Source: Niastella soli (lineage in GTDB: Bacteria > Bacteroidota > Bacteroidia > Chitinophagales > Chitinophagaceae). Taken from it: a stretch of 64,000 bases of DNA. The position numbers and the translations under genes are program-made. The stretch covers positions 2,571,061 through 2,635,060 of the forward strand of contig NZ_JAGHKO010000001.1 of NCBI RefSeq assembly GCF_017742245.1, read 5' to 3'. This document shows positions 35,628 through 44,905 of this stretch, in pieces. Position 1 is the stretch's first letter. Each line of letters begins with the position of its first letter. The notes beneath the pieces were generated by a model. It was not told the DNA's origin. It searched no databases and saw only the letters and a program-made list of their open reading frames with translations.

Positions 35628-37139
35628 TTAGTTATCTGCCTTTTCAGCCTGTTGGGGGGAAGCTACCAGTGATTGTAGTTTTTGTTTGTGTAGTTCCGGG
35701 GTGGTGGGCTCAAATTGAAGATCGCTTATCTCCCGGTTGGAAAGGTTGAAAGATTGAAAGTTCGATACCACTTTATCGCCTGTTGCCGAAACAGTTACCA
35801 AATGGACCGGTTCGCCCTTGGGTACATTAGGAAAACATATTTTATTATCTGTATAATAACCTGTTATTATCGATCTGTAACGGGCAAATACCAGTGTAGA
35901 GATATATTTCGAGGCTTTTTCTCCTTCGGCAAGGTTAATAACAAGTGTTACTTTAGGTCCACTGTCAGACCAATAGCGATCGCAGTTGACCCAGCCAAAG
36001 TCGCTTATGGTGAAATAATACATTTTCTCCCGCTTTAAAGCGTTTACATAGGAAAGGCTATCGCGACGCAGTAACTTTACATAGTACAGACTGTCTGTTT
36101 TTGATAATGCCCCCCAACCAAATGTTTGGGAAACTTCAACATTTTTTGTGCTTATGATAATGGGATGTTCGGCTTCATTATTAACCTCATAATCCTTTCT
36201 CCGGGGGCGTTTTAATTTTATTTCGTCGTATGTAGAGCCAAACCGGTCTTTTAATTCCTCCAGTATTAATTTTTTATAGGCACGACGAACTAATGGTCCA
36301 CAAAAGAATGTAGCGACTGTTTTTTGCCCCTGGGTTACCGAAGCAGGCTGCACGTCATCGGTATTCAGAAATTCTAAAGTACGTTCCTTTCTGGCTGGTA
36401 CTTTAAACCTGCCTGCGGATATCCAGTTAACTTTTGCCGAATTAACGGTATCATTTGCCGGAGTGGTACCAGTGAACAACTGCATGTTAACGTCATAGTT
36501 ATTGGTTGGCATTTGAACCGTAATTGCCTTATCCGGAGCTATCTTTATAGCTTCACCTGCCTGTTCTGCGGTTATTTGCAACATACCCCCTGTAACCAAT
36601 TGCGCTCCGTTTGAGGTGGTGTTCAGTCTGGCAGCTATTATATCTTCGTACTTATAATATTCCTGCATCATGATCTTTACCGGCCCTGCTTTGCTTACCA
36701 GCGTATTGGCCGGAATGATCAGTTTTGTGCCTTCCCGGGCAACAAGGATGGTATCCCGCGCATTATCAATATTGAATTCCTGTGCCGGTTTTTCCAGTTG
36801 TTGGAAAAATGATTGGAGCAATTGGTTGGCATTGGGTTTTTCAACTTCTTCCGGCGGAGGGAGGACGTAACATATTTCCGGTATCCCTTCTTCAATAGTT
36901 ACTATTGGAGCTTGTTCCAGAATACGGGGAAAAACACAAGCAGTATATCGTATTGTTGGCGGCGGCGGTGGCGGCGGTAGCTCTGGCGGGAGTACAGGAA
37001 GGGCAACCATTGCTTGCTGTTTGACTGCAGTGGTTATTTTCTTATCATTATGCCGGAATGGTTTGATGGCTGTAAAGATCACTATTGATGCCACAGCCAG
37101 CAGTCCCAGCATGGGAGTGAGGTATTTTTTGCCTGCCAT
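35628..37139 (-). CDS. Membrane-anchored protein of unknown function with proline-rich segment
   Basis: The 503-residue protein has an N-terminal signal anchor (about residues 10-27, [15 protein letters not shown]), a proline-rich stretch with seven consecutive Pro residues ([10 protein letters not shown], about residue 55) and a large globular part. The segment with [20 protein letters not shown] and then [14 protein letters not shown] recalls extracytoplasmic proteins widespread in Bacteroidota, but I cannot name the family with confidence. I chose the ATG at 37137-37139; an in-frame ATG at 37202 would add 21 residues. The short membrane protein gene at 37273 lies upstream on the same strand and may be cotranscribed. 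Confidence 0.6.
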   Translation of the reverse strand: MAGKKYLTPMLGLLAVASIVIFTAIKPFRHNDKKITTAVKQQAMVALPVLPPELPPPPPPPTIRYTACVFPRILEQAPIVTIEEGIPEICYVLPPPEEVEKPNANQLLQSFFQQLEKPAQEFNIDNARDTILVAREGTKLIIPANTLVSKAGPVKIMMQEYYKYEDIIAARLNTTSNGAQLVTGGMLQITAEQAGEAIKIAPDKAITVQMPTNNYDVNMQLFTGTTPANDTVNSAKVNWISAGRFKVPARKERTLEFLNTDDVQPASVTQGQKTVATFFCGPLVRRAYKKLILEELKDRFGSTYDEIKLKRPRRKDYEVNNEAEHPIIISTKNVEVSQTFGWGALSKTDSLYYVKLLRRDSLSYVNALKREKMYYFTISDFGWVNCDRYWSDSGPKVTLVINLAEGEKASKYISTLVFARYRSIITGYYTDNKICFPNVPKGEPVHLVTVSATGDKVVSNFQSFNLSNREISDLQFEPTTPELHKQKLQSLVASPQQAEKADN

Positions 37140-37272
37140 TATTGTATGCTTATGCAAGGGGTAACGGATTTCTATATAGATGAAGAACAGGCGATTTTCC
37201 ATAAGCTGTCACCTTTTCAGTAACGTTATGGGATGGATGAAGCGAATGTAAAAGGTTGGAAGGAAGTAAATA

Positions 37273-37443
37273 CTAATTGAGCATCCAGTAACAAAGACCA
37301 AACCAAACGGCCACAAAAAACACAATGAACAAAACGTCGCTCGAAATTTCAGAAAAGCGTTTTTTGCGAATAGCCAGTTGGTATACGACCCAGCCAACCA
37401 GCGCTACAGCAGTAAATATGGCCTGAATAAAACGACCGTACAT
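37273..37443 (-). CDS. Small membrane protein, 56 residues
   Basis: An ATG at 37441-37443 opens a 56-codon frame ending in TAG. The product has two hydrophobic segments (FIQAIFTAVALVGWVVYQLA and VLFIVFFVAVWFGLCYWML) separated by a basic loop (IRKKRFSEISSD), a typical helical-hairpin membrane microprotein. The regular topology and sensible composition make it more credible than the overlapping 62-codon frame at 37209-37397. Function unknown. Confidence 0.6.
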   Translation of the reverse strand: MYGRFIQAIFTAVALVGWVVYQLAIRKKRFSEISSDVLFIVFFVAVWFGLCYWMLN

Positions 37444-37514
37444 GGAGTAAAAATAGCATTTTGGGTTATTGTCGCATAAAACTTTCCGGTATATTTAAAA
37501 TTCATATTTAGCAC

Positions 37515-38537
37515 ATGAACCGTAAGCATTTTTTATCCTCTTTTCTGGTAGCCGGTTTGCCGTTCCCTGGTTGGTCTGCCTGGCATAGCGATGGCGAAAC
37601 CGAAGCTCCTGCGCCCATTTTACCCCATTATTTAAAACCCGGCGATACCATTGGTATTACCTGTCCGGCTGGTTTTATTACCCTGCCCGAAATACAGCCT
37701 GCTATGTTGCAAATGGTGGAATGGGGGTTTAATATCAAGGTAGGGGATACCGTAGGGAAAAAGGATTTTACTTTTGGTGGTACTGATGAAGAAAGGGCGC
37801 GCGATTTTCAACAGATGCTCGACGATCCCAAAGTAAAAGCCATTATGTGTGCCCGTGGCGGCTACGGCTTTGTTCGGATAATAGATAAACTGGATTTCAC
37901 TAAACTGGCAGCCCATCCTAAATGGATCATCGGGTTTAGCGATATTACCGTTTTGCACTGCCACCTGAACCGGAATTATGGCATTGCTTCCATCCACTCC
38001 AAAATGTGCAACAGCTTTCCCGACGACTGGAATAAGGCGGAGCCGATCCAGATTGAAACTATTCTGTCTGTAAAGCAGGCCCTCACCGGGGAAAAAATGA
38101 AATATACCGCACCGGTGAATCCCCTGAATAAACCAGGCAAGGGCGAAGGCGTATTAGTGGGCGGCAACCTGAAGCTGATTGAAACGCTGGCGGGCACAAA
38201 ATCTGACCTGCATACCACCAACAAGATCCTTTTTGTAGAAGATACCGGTGAATACCTGTACAGCATTGACCGCATGTTCTGGAACCTTAAACGGACCGGT
38301 AAGCTGGAAAAACTGGCCGGACTGATCGTGGGCGGCTTTAAAATAAAACCTGACGATCCGGGGGAGGAGTTTGGCCGTACTATTCAGGATATTGTGCTGG
38401 AAAAAGTGAAAGATTATAAATATCCCGTATGTTTCGACTTTCCTGTTGGCCACCAACGGAACAATTTTGCCTTAAAATGCGGGGTATTGCACCGGCTCAC
38501 CGTTTCTAATGAGGATGTAATGCTGCGGGAAATTTGA
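37515..38537 (+). CDS. LD-carboxypeptidase (peptidase S66), likely exported
   Basis: S66 enzymes remove the terminal D-Ala from tetrapeptide stems of peptidoglycan. The 340-residue product has LKPGDTIGITCPAGF, CARGGYGFVRIIDKLDF, the nucleophile region IIGFSDITVLH (Ser of GFSD), LFVEDTGEYLYSIDRM with the catalytic Glu, and FDFPVGHQRNN with the catalytic His. The N-terminus (about residues 1-22, basic then hydrophobic, ending near WSAWHS) looks like a signal peptide, whereas E. coli LdcA is cytoplasmic. Its stop overlaps the TTG alternative start of the second copy, so the two genes are cotranscribed. Confidence 0.88.
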   Translation: MNRKHFLSSFLVAGLPFPGWSAWHSDGETEAPAPILPHYLKPGDTIGITCPAGFITLPEIQPAMLQMVEWGFNIKVGDTVGKKDFTFGGTDEERARDFQQMLDDPKVKAIMCARGGYGFVRIIDKLDFTKLAAHPKWIIGFSDITVLHCHLNRNYGIASIHSKMCNSFPDDWNKAEPIQIETILSVKQALTGEKMKYTAPVNPLNKPGKGEGVLVGGNLKLIETLAGTKSDLHTTNKILFVEDTGEYLYSIDRMFWNLKRTGKLEKLAGLIVGGFKIKPDDPGEEFGRTIQDIVLEKVKDYKYPVCFDFPVGHQRNNFALKCGVLHRLTVSNEDVMLREI

Positions 38538-38584
38538 GGGTGAAATGGTTTGCTTATTTTTGCGCATTCATAATATTTACAACA

Positions 38585-39493
38585 ATGGTACAAGTTCCTC
38601 CTTATTTAAAGCCAGGTGATACAATAGCATTGGTATGTCCTTCAGGGTATATGGCAATGGAAAAAGCGCAAACCTGTGTGGATATATTGAAAGAATGGGG
38701 GTACCAGGTAAAGGTAGGCACTACCATTGGCAGCCACTCCTCCAATTATTTTTCCGGTACCGATGAGGAGCGACTGATCAATTTTCAACAGATACTCGAC
38801 GATGACAATGTGCATGCCGTACTATGCGCCCGCGGTGGTTACGGCTTAAGCCGGATCATTGATCACATCAGTTTCAAGAAATTTAAAAAGCATCCCAAAT
38901 GGGTGATCGGGTTTAGTGATATAACCGTACTGCATTCCCATATCTACGCCAATTATGGTATTGCAACCCTGCATGCCCCTATGGCCGGTGCTTTTAACAA
39001 CGAAGGTTACAAGAATGAGTATGTGCAATCGTTGAAAAATGTGTTGGAAGGAAAAAGCATTAGGTATGAAGTGCCCAGTCATGCTTTTAACAGAAAAGGG
39101 GAAGCCATAGGCGAGTTGGTAGGAGGTAACCTGGCTTTGTTGGCACATCTGGTAGGCACCCAAAGCGATATAAAAACAAAAGGAAGGATCTTGTTCCTCG
39201 AAGATGTGGGCGAATACCTGTACAATATCGATCGCATGATGCTTCAGTTAAAACGCAGCGGCAAGCTGGATAAACTGGCCGGACTGATCATCGGCGGCTT
39301 TAGCGATACCAAGGATACGGAGCGGCCATTCGGACAAAATGTATATGAGATCATTCGCGATAAAGTGAAGGAATACGACTATCCCGTTTGTTTTGATTTT
39401 CCTGTAAGTCATGAAAAAGAAAACTATGCATTAAAAGTAGGCATAGGCTATAAATTGAAAGTGGGGAAATCGAAGACCGTGTTGGTTGGGTGA
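38585..39493 (+). CDS. LD-carboxypeptidase (peptidase S66), second tandem copy
   Basis: The 302-residue product is a close paralogue of the upstream enzyme, sharing LKPGDTIALVCPSGY, CARGGYGLSRIIDHISF, VIGFSDITVLHSH, LFLEDVGEYLYNIDRM and CFDFPVSHEKENYALK. Nucleophile Ser, Glu and His are all present. I chose the ATG at 38585, which gives a cytoplasmic form beginning MVQVPPYLKPG; an in-frame TTG at 38534 would add 17 residues (RVKWFAYFCAFIIFTT) that look like a membrane anchor. If the short start is used, one copy would be cytoplasmic for recycling and the other exported. Confidence 0.88.
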   Translation: MVQVPPYLKPGDTIALVCPSGYMAMEKAQTCVDILKEWGYQVKVGTTIGSHSSNYFSGTDEERLINFQQILDDDNVHAVLCARGGYGLSRIIDHISFKKFKKHPKWVIGFSDITVLHSHIYANYGIATLHAPMAGAFNNEGYKNEYVQSLKNVLEGKSIRYEVPSHAFNRKGEAIGELVGGNLALLAHLVGTQSDIKTKGRILFLEDVGEYLYNIDRMMLQLKRSGKLDKLAGLIIGGFSDTKDTERPFGQNVYEIIRDKVKEYDYPVCFDFPVSHEKENYALKVGIGYKLKVGKSKTVLVG

Positions 39494-39526
39494 GAGACCG
39501 ACCACCATACCTTAAAACCTTTAACT

Positions 39527-40957
39527 ATGACCCTTGCTGAGCACCAACCACTATGGAACAAGATCCAACAGTTTGCGTTTGATGATCCGAACGCTACCAT
39601 TACCTTTTCAAAAAAGCTGGCCGATCAGCAACGATGGCCGGCATCCTATACAGAACGGGTTATTGAAGAATACCGGCGGTTTATTTTTCTGTGTTGTATT
39701 TCACCCAACGGCGCCTCGCCTTCAAAGGCGGTAGATGAAGCCTGGCATTTGCATCTCACTTACACCCAATCTTACTGGAATGCATTCTGTAAAAATACCC
39801 TGGGTAAGGATATACATCATTATCCATCAAACGGTGGAGAACAGGAAGATCATAAACACACCAACTGGTATGCTGAAACGCTGAGCTTATATGCCTCGAT
39901 TTTTTTCGCCCCGCCTCCGGCTGATATCTGGCCATCGCCGGTAAAACAGGAACAGGTAAACGTGCAGTCGTTACCACAGCCTGAACAACCCTATCAAATG
40001 GGGAAGGGATTGATATTGACTGTTGTAATACTGGTATTATCACCATTTGTTATTAGTTACCTTATTACCGGAATAATTTCTCCATTTTCATTAAAGGGAC
40101 CACAATTCTTATTGTTTTATGCCTTGCTGATAGGGGGTGCATTATTGGCACATCGTCAGATGCGACAGGCCAGATACCTCTATATGAAAAGAACGATAGA
40201 TGCGGTACCCCTGAACGGGATCAGTATCTTTCAATTAGCAAATATCATATATGGGCAGGAAAGGGCCGTACAAACGGCCCTGGTAGACCTGTACAGAAGA
40301 GAGCTGGTATCAGTAAATGAAGATGAAAGGAAGATCATAGGACATCAAAACAAATACCGGGCGCCTGAAAAGGAAGAGAACCCGCTTATTCCGGCACTAT
40401 TGGCCAATCCTGATGAAAGCTGGGTGTATTATACAGATATTGAGGGTTGGTGTAATAGTCAGTCGTTTGCGCACCCGGCAATTGCGAAAATATTCAACCT
40501 GGGTGAAGACAATGAACCAAGGAAAAAAAGATATCTGCTAATTGGCATTGTGTTATTGATAGGCCTGGCGCGCATCTTACAGGGATGGAACAATGACCGC
40601 CCTGTTGGTTTACTTTTTGTGGAAGTGATCGCTTTAGGGATTGGAGCCGGGTTACTTAGCTATACATTTTCAGTGAAGACATATGCTTTTACAAGACTTA
40701 AAGAGCACCTGTTGGATAAAGCAGGCAGTAGCAAATTACATCCCGATCAGGTGGTCAATGATTTTGCTTTAAACGGCCGGCTGGTGTTGGACTGGCAGCC
40801 GGCAACGCTTATGCTGGCATCGATGTTTGTTCTTTTTCCTGTACCTCCTCCACCTGTTTCGGGTGGTGGTAGTAGCAGCGACAGCAGTTGCAGCAGCAGC
40901 TGCAGCAGTGGCGGTGGCGGCGGCTGCGGTGGATGTAGCGGCAGCGGGAGTGATTAA
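39527..40957 (+). CDS. Membrane protein with GRDP-like N-terminus and Cys/Gly/Ser tail (paralogue 1)
   Basis: The 476-residue protein has three parts. Residues 1-115 form a cytoplasmic domain with VDEAWHLHLTYTQSYW and HKHTNWYAETL, rich in His and similar to the glycine-rich-domain-protein (GRDP) N-terminus. Membrane segments follow at about 160-180, 190-205, 335-350 and 365-385. Between them is a winged-helix-like segment (AVQTALVDLYRRELVSVNEDERKI) typical of the TIGR04222 family. The last 35 residues are almost only Ser, Gly and Cys, with eight Cys. TIGR04222 proteins are uncharacterised; such tails may be modified or surface-exposed. Two paralogues follow. Confidence 0.65.
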   Translation: MTLAEHQPLWNKIQQFAFDDPNATITFSKKLADQQRWPASYTERVIEEYRRFIFLCCISPNGASPSKAVDEAWHLHLTYTQSYWNAFCKNTLGKDIHHYPSNGGEQEDHKHTNWYAETLSLYASIFFAPPPADIWPSPVKQEQVNVQSLPQPEQPYQMGKGLILTVVILVLSPFVISYLITGIISPFSLKGPQFLLFYALLIGGALLAHRQMRQARYLYMKRTIDAVPLNGISIFQLANIIYGQERAVQTALVDLYRRELVSVNEDERKIIGHQNKYRAPEKEENPLIPALLANPDESWVYYTDIEGWCNSQSFAHPAIAKIFNLGEDNEPRKKRYLLIGIVLLIGLARILQGWNNDRPVGLLFVEVIALGIGAGLLSYTFSVKTYAFTRLKEHLLDKAGSSKLHPDQVVNDFALNGRLVLDWQPATLMLASMFVLFPVPPPPVSGGGSSSDSSCSSSCSSGGGGGCGGCSGSGSD

Positions 40958-41123
40958 CTTATCTTAGGGGTTCCACGACAGTTCCACAGCACCATTAATA
41001 CCGTTCCTCAGGTTCCACAGCCTGTCCCGATGAGTCGGGACAGGGCTTAATAATTTGGTAACATAGCTTTCCTTGCACGTTTGAATAACTCCGTTATACC
41101 TTTGTATAACCAAAGACAATAGC
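40958..41123. promoter_or_regulatory. Hairpin repeat and promoter before paralogue 2
   Basis: CCTGTCCCGA (41021-41030) and TCGGGACAGG (41035-41044) form a perfect 10-base-pair hairpin with a TGAG loop but no T tract. TTG at 41073-41075 and the perfect -7 element TACCTTTG at 41097-41104 are 21 bases apart and place a transcript start near 41111, 13 bases before the ATG at 41124. This is one of the best promoter matches in the window. Confidence 0.55.
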
Positions 41124-42158
41124 ATGAGTACCGATGACAGAGGGGCTTTGGGATACAGATCGACAATAAGAAACCAGATCATTAAGATCGTCGTTGTATT
41201 ACTCTTAGTCCCGCTTATAATAAGCACCTATAACTACAAAGTTTTATCTCCCTTTTCTCTCCCTGATGCTTCTTTTGACCTTTTCTTTATTTTATTCGCA
41301 GTTAGTTGTTCGCTCGGTTATGTTTTATTGGAGTTTGAAAAAGGCCTGGCGCTTTTCCCGCTTGTAAAAGCCGCCTTTCCAATAAATGCGTCCATCCTTC
41401 AACTTGCTTATTTTTTGTCTGGAAAGAACAGGGCCGTTCAAACGGCCATTGTAGACCTGGTACGCCGTAATCTGCTGGTGGTAACCAAAGACAATTTGTT
41501 CCAGATAAATAAACAGGGATACGTGCAACCAGAAAATGAACAAAATCCATTACTACCTGCCTTGATAAATGAAGATAGACCCTGTGTAACATACGACAGG
41601 ATCATGTATATGTGGTATGATGAAAAGTTGTTTGAGCATCCGGTACTACATCCAATACAGTTACTGGCAGATCACAAAGTATTTCTGGAAAGGTACAGCA
41701 TACTGCTGCTGCCGTTTGTAATTGGTGGGGGGCGGTTAATTCAAAGCATGGTCAATGATGACATATCGTTCGGTGAGCTTTTTGGGATACTACTATTGAT
41801 GATCGGTGTTTGTTTTTTGATAACAAACGTTAACCGTGGTTTAGTGGTTCGTTGGAAGGCAAAACAACTGGTGAACAGACTACGGGAATTCCAGGTATTC
41901 CATCCTGATAGTGTCGTAAGCAGTTTTGCCCTTGATGGTAATGACGCCATTGGACTGTATGCTGATGGCCTTGCACTGATTGAACTATTCAGTGTAGGTC
42001 CTTTCATTGATAGAGAAATTGAGGAAGGGAAAACCTTTTTTGAGGGCAGTAACGAGGATAAGGAATACGTTCTTCGGCGCAGCAAAGAGTCTCAGCGTTA
42101 TGTTCACGATGTGAGAAGTTTAATAAAAGAAATGGAAGCTAAAGGTGTACGTAAATAA
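41124..42158 (+). CDS. TIGR04222-like membrane protein lacking both terminal domains (paralogue 2)
   Basis: The 344-residue protein aligns with the central part of its two neighbours: a first hydrophobic pair (about residues 18-40 and 48-70), the segment NRAVQTAIVDLVRRNLLVV, NPLLPALINE, two further hydrophobic segments and HPDSVVSSFALDGNDAIGLYADG. It lacks the His-rich N-terminal domain and ends not in Cys/Gly but in a charged, possibly coiled-coil tail (residues about 300-344, EDKEYVLRRSKESQRYVHD). It has its own promoter-like element. It is probably a diverged partner rather than a truncated gene, since the frame is intact. Confidence 0.6.
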   Translation: MSTDDRGALGYRSTIRNQIIKIVVVLLLVPLIISTYNYKVLSPFSLPDASFDLFFILFAVSCSLGYVLLEFEKGLALFPLVKAAFPINASILQLAYFLSGKNRAVQTAIVDLVRRNLLVVTKDNLFQINKQGYVQPENEQNPLLPALINEDRPCVTYDRIMYMWYDEKLFEHPVLHPIQLLADHKVFLERYSILLLPFVIGGGRLIQSMVNDDISFGELFGILLLMIGVCFLITNVNRGLVVRWKAKQLVNRLREFQVFHPDSVVSSFALDGNDAIGLYADGLALIELFSVGPFIDREIEEGKTFFEGSNEDKEYVLRRSKESQRYVHDVRSLIKEMEAKGVRK

Positions 42159-42196
42159 GCTTTTTGATATCATATTTTATAACCAAAGACAGATTT

Positions 42197-43624
42197 ATGA
42201 AAATGGAAGAACACCGGGGTCTTTGGAGTAGTATACAACAATTTCCACTCGATGACCCCCAGGCAGCAATTACTTTCTCCCACAAATTGGCTGCCAGGCA
42301 AAACTGGTCACCCGACTTTACAGAACGGGTTATTGAGGAATACCGGAAATTTCTCTTCTTATGTTGTATCTCTCCAAATGGCGCTTCGCCTTCACCGATA
42401 GTAGACGAAGCCTGGCATTTACACCTCACGTACACAAGATCCTATTGGACCGACTTGTGTAAAAACACGCTCAACAAAGACATTCACCACCATCCATCGC
42501 GGGGAGGGGATGAAGAAGACCACAAACACCGCGATTGGTATGCCGAAACCCTGCTCCTGTACGAATCGGTTTTTGGCACACCACCACCTGATGACATCTG
42601 GCCACCACCGCAAGATCAACTGCCAATACCGGAACCGGCCTGGCCAATACGAAATGAAGTGATCGCTCTTATTGTAATGTTGTTAATACTTCCGCTCATT
42701 GTGAGCGCTTACCTTTACAGAGAATTTTTACCTTTCGCGCTCACCGGACCCCAGTTTTTACATTTTTTTCCATTGCTCGCCCTTAGTAGTTTCATTTGTT
42801 ATATCATTCTTCAATACGAAAAAGGGCGAATACTCAAACAGCTGGTCGTTGATCATTTCCCTTCCAATGCTTCCATTTTCCAAACAGCACAGTTCTTATA
42901 CGGTAAACACCGCGCTATACAGGCAGCCATTGTAGACCTGATACGAAGAAATCTGATTGAGCTTACTGCAGAAAAAAGATTTCTGGTTCATACAAACAGG
43001 TACCATGTGGTGGGGAATGAACAAAATCCATTAATAAGCGGGTTTTTAAAAGAGCGGTACGAGAGTACTAATTATGAAGGAATAACCGACTGGCTAAATG
43101 AAGAAGAGGCAAAGCATCCCGCCCTCCAAAAGTTATACTTGCTGGCATATCGCAAGGAACACTACTTCAAAAAGTACCATATGCTGCTTATCCCGTTTGC
43201 AGTAGGTATTGCGCGGTTCTTTCAGGGATTGTATCATGAAAGACCAGTAAGTTATCTCTTCATGGAAATGTTTGGCTACTTCGTTGTTTCCTATATGGTT
43301 TCCCAGTACTTATCGCGCAAGAAGATCGTGCTTGATAAGGTGGAAGCGTTGTCAAAGGAAAACAAAGACACAGGCATTCAGTATGATGATACCGTGGTAT
43401 CCAGCTTCGCCCTGAATGGCGACAATGCCATAGTATGGTTTGCAGAGGGGGCCCTGCTCACCAGCATCTTTGCTCCTTATCCTATTCTAAACCATAACAA
43501 GGTCACTGGCACCGATCATACCTTTAGTAGTTGCAGCAGTTGTAGTGGTGGTGGCAGCAGTGGAGGCTGCGGCAGTAGTTGCGGCGGCGGATGCGGTGGT
43601 GGTTGTGGTGGATGTGGAAGTTAG
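42197..43624 (+). CDS. Membrane protein with GRDP-like N-terminus and Cys/Gly/Ser tail (paralogue 3)
   Basis: This 475-residue protein repeats the full architecture of paralogue 1: N-terminal domain with VDEAWHLHLTYTRSYW and HKHRDWYAETL, membrane segments, the winged-helix-like segment HRAIQAAIVDLIRRNLIEL, SSFALNGDNAIVWFAEG and a final tail of about 33 residues made of Ser, Gly and Cys with nine Cys (ends GGCGGGCGGCGS). I chose the ATG at 42197; another ATG lies at 42203 and the frame is open from 42164. The stop codon is the first unit of a TTAG repeat. Function unknown. Confidence 0.65.
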   Translation: MKMEEHRGLWSSIQQFPLDDPQAAITFSHKLAARQNWSPDFTERVIEEYRKFLFLCCISPNGASPSPIVDEAWHLHLTYTRSYWTDLCKNTLNKDIHHHPSRGGDEEDHKHRDWYAETLLLYESVFGTPPPDDIWPPPQDQLPIPEPAWPIRNEVIALIVMLLILPLIVSAYLYREFLPFALTGPQFLHFFPLLALSSFICYIILQYEKGRILKQLVVDHFPSNASIFQTAQFLYGKHRAIQAAIVDLIRRNLIELTAEKRFLVHTNRYHVVGNEQNPLISGFLKERYESTNYEGITDWLNEEEAKHPALQKLYLLAYRKEHYFKKYHMLLIPFAVGIARFFQGLYHERPVSYLFMEMFGYFVVSYMVSQYLSRKKIVLDKVEALSKENKDTGIQYDDTVVSSFALNGDNAIVWFAEGALLTSIFAPYPILNHNKVTGTDHTFSSCSSCSGGGSSGGCGSSCGGGCGGGCGGCGS

Positions 43625-43642
43625 TTAGTTAGTTAGTTAGTT
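43622..43642 (+). repeat. TTAG tetranucleotide repeat at the stop codon
   Basis: About five tandem TTAG units start within the stop codon of paralogue 3 (TAG at 43622-43624). Copy-number change would not alter the protein because the stop is in the first unit. Confidence 0.7.
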
Positions 43643-43651
43643 CAAAATTTG

Positions 43652-43690
43652 CCCGCCCGGTTAATGGGTCGGGTTTTGTTGTTTTTATAC
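43652..43690 (+). terminator. Probable terminator after paralogue 3
   Basis: CCCGCCC (43652-43658) can pair with GGG and CGGG (43666-43673, one bulged T) and is followed by a T-rich run. The stem is imperfect. Confidence 0.5.
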
Positions 43691-43789
43691 CTGCCTCGCG
43701 CCGGCAAAGCCCTTTGGCCGGAGCCTTCCGAAGCTTTAGCGAAGGAGGGTGCTGTTGTTATAATGAAAGATTAGATTGCTTCAATAATG

Positions 43790-43840
43790 TTCTATAATTT
43801 TGATTATAAAGCAAATTGATTAATATTATAGAACTATAGA
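43790..43840 (+). promoter_or_regulatory. Putative OxyR autoregulatory site
   Basis: TTCTATAAT (43790-43798) is the exact inverse of ATTATAGAA (43825-43833), with ATAGAACTATAG at 43829-43840. ATAG/CTAT half-sites are the core of known OxyR operators. The site ends 12 bases before the oxyR start, as expected for autoregulation by a LysR-type protein. Confidence 0.5.
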
Positions 43841-43852
43841 GGAAATCTATTT

Positions 43853-44788
43853 ATGACTTTTGTACAGTTGGAATATGTAGTAGCAGTAGATACTTACCGG
43901 CATTTTGCTACCGCCGCCGAACATTGTTTTGTAACGCAGCCTACATTAAGCATGCAGGTGCAAAAGCTGGAGGAAGAACTGGGTGTAAAGCTCTTCGATC
44001 GCAGTAAACAACCTGTTGTGCCTACTGAAATAGGGGTGGAGATCATTGAACAGGCACGCCGGATCCTGTCTGAAAAGAATGTGATCAATGAAATGGTACA
44101 AGCCAAAAAAGGCATCCTCACCGGGGAACTTCGTATTGGCATTATTCCCACCCTGGCACCTTATTTACTCCCCCTGTTCATTCAAAGTTTCTATAAGAAA
44201 TATCCACATATAAAACTGGTGGTGCAGGAGTTGATGACGGAGTTTATTGTTACCCGCCTGCGCGAAGGCCGTATCGATGTAGGTATTCTGGTAACGCCTT
44301 TACAGGAAAATGGCATCAAGGAACACGTGTTGTTTTATGAAGAACTGCTGGCCTATGTTTCCCGTAAAAATGCAGCTTACAAAAAAACATATGTACTGCC
44401 GCAGGACATTGACCCCGAAAAATTATGGTTAATGGAAGAAGGACATTGTTTCCGTTCACAGATCGTAAACCTGTGCGAATTACGCCGCGCCAGTGAAATG
44501 GGCACCCATTTCGAATACGAGGCTGGAAGTATTGAAACCCTGCGCCGGATGGTGGAACTGAATGATGGTATTACCATTCTGCCCGAACTCACTACACTGG
44601 ATATGACCGCCCGTCAACTGCAACTGATCAGGCATTTTAAAAAGCCCGCCCCCATGCGGGAAGTAAGCATTGTAGTGCACCGCGATTTTGTAAAGAAACG
44701 CCTTATTGAAGCGTTGAAGGAAGAGATCATCAATGCGATCCCCGATAAGATAAAAATGAATAAGGACCTTAATGTGGTTCCAATTTAA
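43853..44788 (+). CDS. oxyR: Hydrogen peroxide-sensing regulator OxyR
   Basis: The 311-residue LysR-type protein has an N-terminal winged helix-turn-helix (about residues 1-65, HFATAAEHCFVTQPTLSMQVQKLEEELG) and a periplasmic-binding-type sensor domain. The redox pair is preserved: Cys199 in EEGHCFRSQ and Cys208 in NLCELR, at the same numbering as E. coli OxyR, where peroxide forms the C199-C208 disulfide. The downstream IETLRRMVELNDGITILPEL also matches OxyR. It should activate catalase and peroxiredoxin genes, none of which lies in this window. Confidence 0.9.
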   Translation: MTFVQLEYVVAVDTYRHFATAAEHCFVTQPTLSMQVQKLEEELGVKLFDRSKQPVVPTEIGVEIIEQARRILSEKNVINEMVQAKKGILTGELRIGIIPTLAPYLLPLFIQSFYKKYPHIKLVVQELMTEFIVTRLREGRIDVGILVTPLQENGIKEHVLFYEELLAYVSRKNAAYKKTYVLPQDIDPEKLWLMEEGHCFRSQIVNLCELRRASEMGTHFEYEAGSIETLRRMVELNDGITILPELTTLDMTARQLQLIRHFKKPAPMREVSIVVHRDFVKKRLIEALKEEIINAIPDKIKMNKDLNVVPI

Positions 44789-44821
44789 GTAATAGGAAGT
44801 TGATCAGTTGACGAGGAAGAA

Positions 44822-44903
44822 GAGGTAGGAAGTTAGGTCGTAAGAGGTAGGAAATACTGAAGTTTCGAGAACTTCTTACCTCCTACGTCTTACTTCTTAC
44901 GTC
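44822..44903. repeat. Long imperfect inverted repeat between convergent genes
   Basis: The left arm (44822-44853) and right arm (44873-44903) are imperfect complements built from AGGTAGGAA- and TTCTTACC-type words, around a short loop. It lies between oxyR and the convergent hydrolase gene and probably ends transcription from both sides. Confidence 0.5.
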
Positions 44904-44905
44904 AT

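Noticed and set aside
37209-37397. 62-codon minus-strand ORF
   Set aside because: It overlaps in another frame the 56-codon membrane protein gene at 37273-37443, whose two clean hydrophobic segments make it the better candidate.
41021-41044. Terminator after paralogue 1
   Set aside because: The hairpin is perfect, but no T tract follows on either strand; it is listed as a hairpin repeat instead.
41124-42158. Paralogue 2 as a truncated pseudogene
   Set aside because: The frame is intact, it has its own promoter and a new C-terminal tail, so loss of the terminal domains looks like divergence rather than decay.
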